Below are positions 62,101 through 64,000 of a DNA stretch of 64,000 bases, in pieces; the stretch's first letter is position 1, and every line of letters begins with the position of its first letter. The stretch is taken from assembly GCA_902579395.1 (NCBI GenBank), contig CACHGK010000001.1:1-64000 (forward strand). Direction: 5' to 3'. The DNA is from an uncultured Alphaproteobacteria bacterium. Lineage in GTDB: Bacteria > Pseudomonadota > Alphaproteobacteria > Methylaequorales > Methylaequoraceae. Position numbers and translations under genes: made by a program. The notes under the pieces were generated by a model. The model ran no database searches. It worked only from the letters and a program-made list of their open reading frames with translations, and was not told the origin of the DNA.

Positions 62101-62178
62101 ATGGCTTGGACAAAACCAATGATTTCTGAAATCTCTGTTGGTCTTGAAATCAATTCTTACGCTTGCGCAGAGAAGTAG
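62101..62178 (+). CDS. pqqA: coenzyme PQQ precursor peptide PqqA-like, copy 3
   Basis: MAWTKPMISEISVGLEINSYACAEK*; RBS AAGGAG 7 nt upstream of ATG. Confidence 0.9.
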   Translation: MAWTKPMISEISVGLEINSYACAEK

Positions 62179-62202
62179 TTTCGATCTATAAAGATGAATT
62201 TT

Positions 62203-62234
62203 AAAAAACCTGGCTAAGTAGTCAGGTTTTTTTT
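62203..62234 (+). terminator. intrinsic terminator downstream of pqqA copy 3
   Basis: AAAAAACCTGGCTAAGTAGTCAGGTTTTTTTTT. Confidence 0.85.
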
Positions 62235-62260
62235 TGCCTAAATAAAATCTGGTCTTTTAC

Positions 62261-62282
62261 CTATCTCTCCGGCACTCTTGAA
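62261..62282 (+). repeat. degenerate copy of the tRNA-Ser 3' end
   Basis: CTATCTCTCCGGCACTCTTGAA vs CTGTCTCTCCGCCACTATCTGAA. Confidence 0.55.
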
Positions 62283-62319
62283 CCAAAAAGAAGTTCCCCT
62301 ATAGTCAGATATTTAATAT

Positions 62320-62712
62320 TCAAATTTTAAACAGTAAATCCCAACCAGTAATAAGTACCATTAAGTTTAAAAGTGCTATTATAGCAGGAGCGACATACCC
62401 TTCAGCAGTTGTCTTAACACCGTCAACAGACCCCCAATAACTATGGATAGTTTTAAAGCAAACAACTGCCCCGATACATGCTTGCACAAAACCATAGACA
62501 AACAGCAACCAAGCGCCTTCGATAGAAGTGAGTAAAGCAATGACTAGGGTGACTGCAAAACCGGCAGCAAAAGTGCCAACAAGTCTTGTCATAATTGCGC
62601 TTCCTTCACCAAAGCCATATTTCTCAATGTACTTACGTGTTTGGAAAATACATTGATAAGCATAAATCAAATTTCCAAGTATTATTAAAGTTATGAGTGC
62701 AAAAATTAGCAT
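62320..62712 (-). CDS. hypothetical membrane protein
   Basis: 130 aa, ~4 TM segments. Confidence 0.65.
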   Translation of the reverse strand: MLIFALITLIILGNLIYAYQCIFQTRKYIEKYGFGEGSAIMTRLVGTFAAGFAVTLVIALLTSIEGAWLLFVYGFVQACIGAVVCFKTIHSYWGSVDGVKTTAEGYVAPAIIALLNLMVLITGWDLLFKI

Positions 62713-62847
62713 ATCAGCAAACCTCTCTAACCCTCTCGATTTTAATATTACTCATTAAATCATAATAAATTATTGAACAGATGGTTGTCTACTTAAAATC
62801 CTGGTCTTTTTCGCGAATTTTTGCCACTAAGCCCTACCCTTGAGACT

Positions 62848-63717
62848 TTAGATAGATCTAAAATCCTCTGCATAACCACGAAGTTTAATAATTATTTTTT
62901 CCCTCTGTGAAGTTAATGAAATAGATAGAATATTTACAAGAAGTTCATTGAACAATTCTAGTGAATTTTTTGAGAATTCTTTGTGAGATGGATTGACTAT
63001 TAGATGACCATTTAATAATAATTTATTTAGATATTTCGTAATCTCTGTCTCAGATGGTTGGGTTCTTAAGAAATTAATGAAGGCTTTTTGACGTAACGTT
63101 CTATTATTGAGCCTAATCTTCGCATGACCCAAAGTAATTTTTGCATAAGTTTCAATAAGTATCATCTGTTCACTAGTTAGTTTACCAAAAAATCTTTCAA
63201 AATTAGTGGTCAATTTTTCTATACGCTCTTTATAAAGCACTTCATTTGATTTTGAGAGTTCGACAAGACGTTCATTTTTTCGTGTTTCCATTCTTTCTTC
63301 TATATATTTAATATTTTCTAGGGATTGGTTTCGCACAAGAAATTTAGAGGCATAGGGTGTTAAACCTATTGTGGTTTCTTCTATAAGAGATTTTCCATCA
63401 GCTAAGATATTAGTGATATCATCTTTACCATATTGACCAACTTCTAACATATTTGCTGTATTTTTAAGGTATTCTGAATAACTTGGTAACATTAATTTAC
63501 GATGCCATGAAATTATTTCAGAAACTTGTTGGCTCAGAAAAATTTCCTCCTCCTCATCCAAATCAATAAAATAGGAAACCTCATCCTCAATAAAATTATT
63601 TAAAAAAGTATAAAATAGTCGAGTGCTTGAACAAGCTGTCAGGACAGATATGATGATTGCTAAGACTGCAGTTAAACAAATATATCGTGTAAAAAAAATT
63701 GTAAATGTACTTCGCAT
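62848..63717 (-). CDS. DUF6279-like lipoprotein
   Basis: Lipobox LTACSSTRLFYTFLNNFIEDEVSYFIDLDEEEEIFL...WHRKLMLPSY. Confidence 0.8.
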   Translation of the reverse strand: MRSTFTIFFTRYICLTAVLAIIISVLTACSSTRLFYTFLNNFIEDEVSYFIDLDEEEEIFLSQQVSEIISWHRKLMLPSYSEYLKNTANMLEVGQYGKDDITNILADGKSLIEETTIGLTPYASKFLVRNQSLENIKYIEERMETRKNERLVELSKSNEVLYKERIEKLTTNFERFFGKLTSEQMILIETYAKITLGHAKIRLNNRTLRQKAFINFLRTQPSETEITKYLNKLLLNGHLIVNPSHKEFSKNSLELFNELLVNILSISLTSQREKIIIKLRGYAEDFRSI

Positions 63718-63777
63718 AAAACTTATCCCCTAATCTATAAATTTTTTTAAACAATTAAAAATGCTTGTTTCACTATA

Positions 63778-64000
63778 TTAATTATGGAGTTTTTCAAAGT
63801 ATTCATTTAAATCTCCATCGTAAAAAATACACTCACCTACTTTTGAGTTATTTAAATGTACTCCAATAAACAGTTCTAACGTTTGTCTTAAAATTTCCCT
63901 AGAAAAGATATCACCTTCAACATCTAACTTGATAAATTTTTCAGTTAATACATAAAATCCAGAATTTTTGTAGTAATCGTTTTCTGAAATTGAGGATGCA
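63778..64000 (-). CDS. hypothetical protein, 5'-truncated by window edge
   Basis: Open minus frame ...ASSISENDYYKNSGFYVLTEKFIKLDVEGDIFSREILRQTLELFIGVHLNNSKVGECIFYDGDLNEYFEKLHN*. Confidence 0.55.
   Translation of the reverse strand, partial: ASSISENDYYKNSGFYVLTEKFIKLDVEGDIFSREILRQTLELFIGVHLNNSKVGECIFYDGDLNEYFEKLHN

Noticed and set aside
62780-62830. Possible fifth tRNA-Ser-end copy (AAAATCCTGGTCTTTTTCGCGAATTTTTGCCACTAAGCCCTACCC)
   Set aside because: Shares only short words (TGGTCTTTT, GCCACTA) with the other copies; not separable from chance by eye.
1-64000. CRISPR arrays, toxin-antitoxin or classical defence operons, prophage structural genes, transposases, rRNA genes
   Set aside because: None seen on either strand; RecQ, the second helicase and the nuclease look like ordinary repair or secreted enzymes and are not arranged as a recognisable defence system.

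Overview
This is a 64 kb window of an AT-rich bacterial chromosome. Gene content (tmk-holB-metG-tatD block, YajQ, PanD, AcuI/YhdH-like reductase, AtoE-type carrier) suggests a marine alphaproteobacterium-like genome, but taxonomy is inferred only. The window holds: (i) a housekeeping/repair region with an SRAP fragment, MoxR+CoxE-like VWA pair, RecQ, a second DEAD/DEAH-type helicase, MltB-RlpA-DacA and tmk-holB-metG-tatD; (ii) a catabolic block with a TPP enzyme plus aldehyde dehydrogenase, and LysR/methylmalonate-semialdehyde dehydrogenase/SMP-30/AtoE; (iii) a surface-polysaccharide locus (~31.9-50.9 kb) with a FecR+RTX protein and two carbamoyltransferases flanking DUF5989 and SxtJ-like proteins; (iv) a tRNA-Ser-anchored accessory region (53.8-62.3 kb). 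The most notable observations are three dispersed 25-aa PqqA-like peptide genes missed by the ORF track, each with its own terminator and with no pqqB-E in the window; an exact 25-bp copy of the tRNA-Ser 3' end delimiting a ~7.3 kb integrase-less island, with more degenerate copies downstream that bracket one of the pqqA genes; a perfect Zur-box-like palindrome upstream of the island's CobW/COG0523 GTPase; and a degenerate tRNA-Thr 3' half 2.6 kb from an intact tRNA-Thr. All calls are from reading the sequence; no searches were run.
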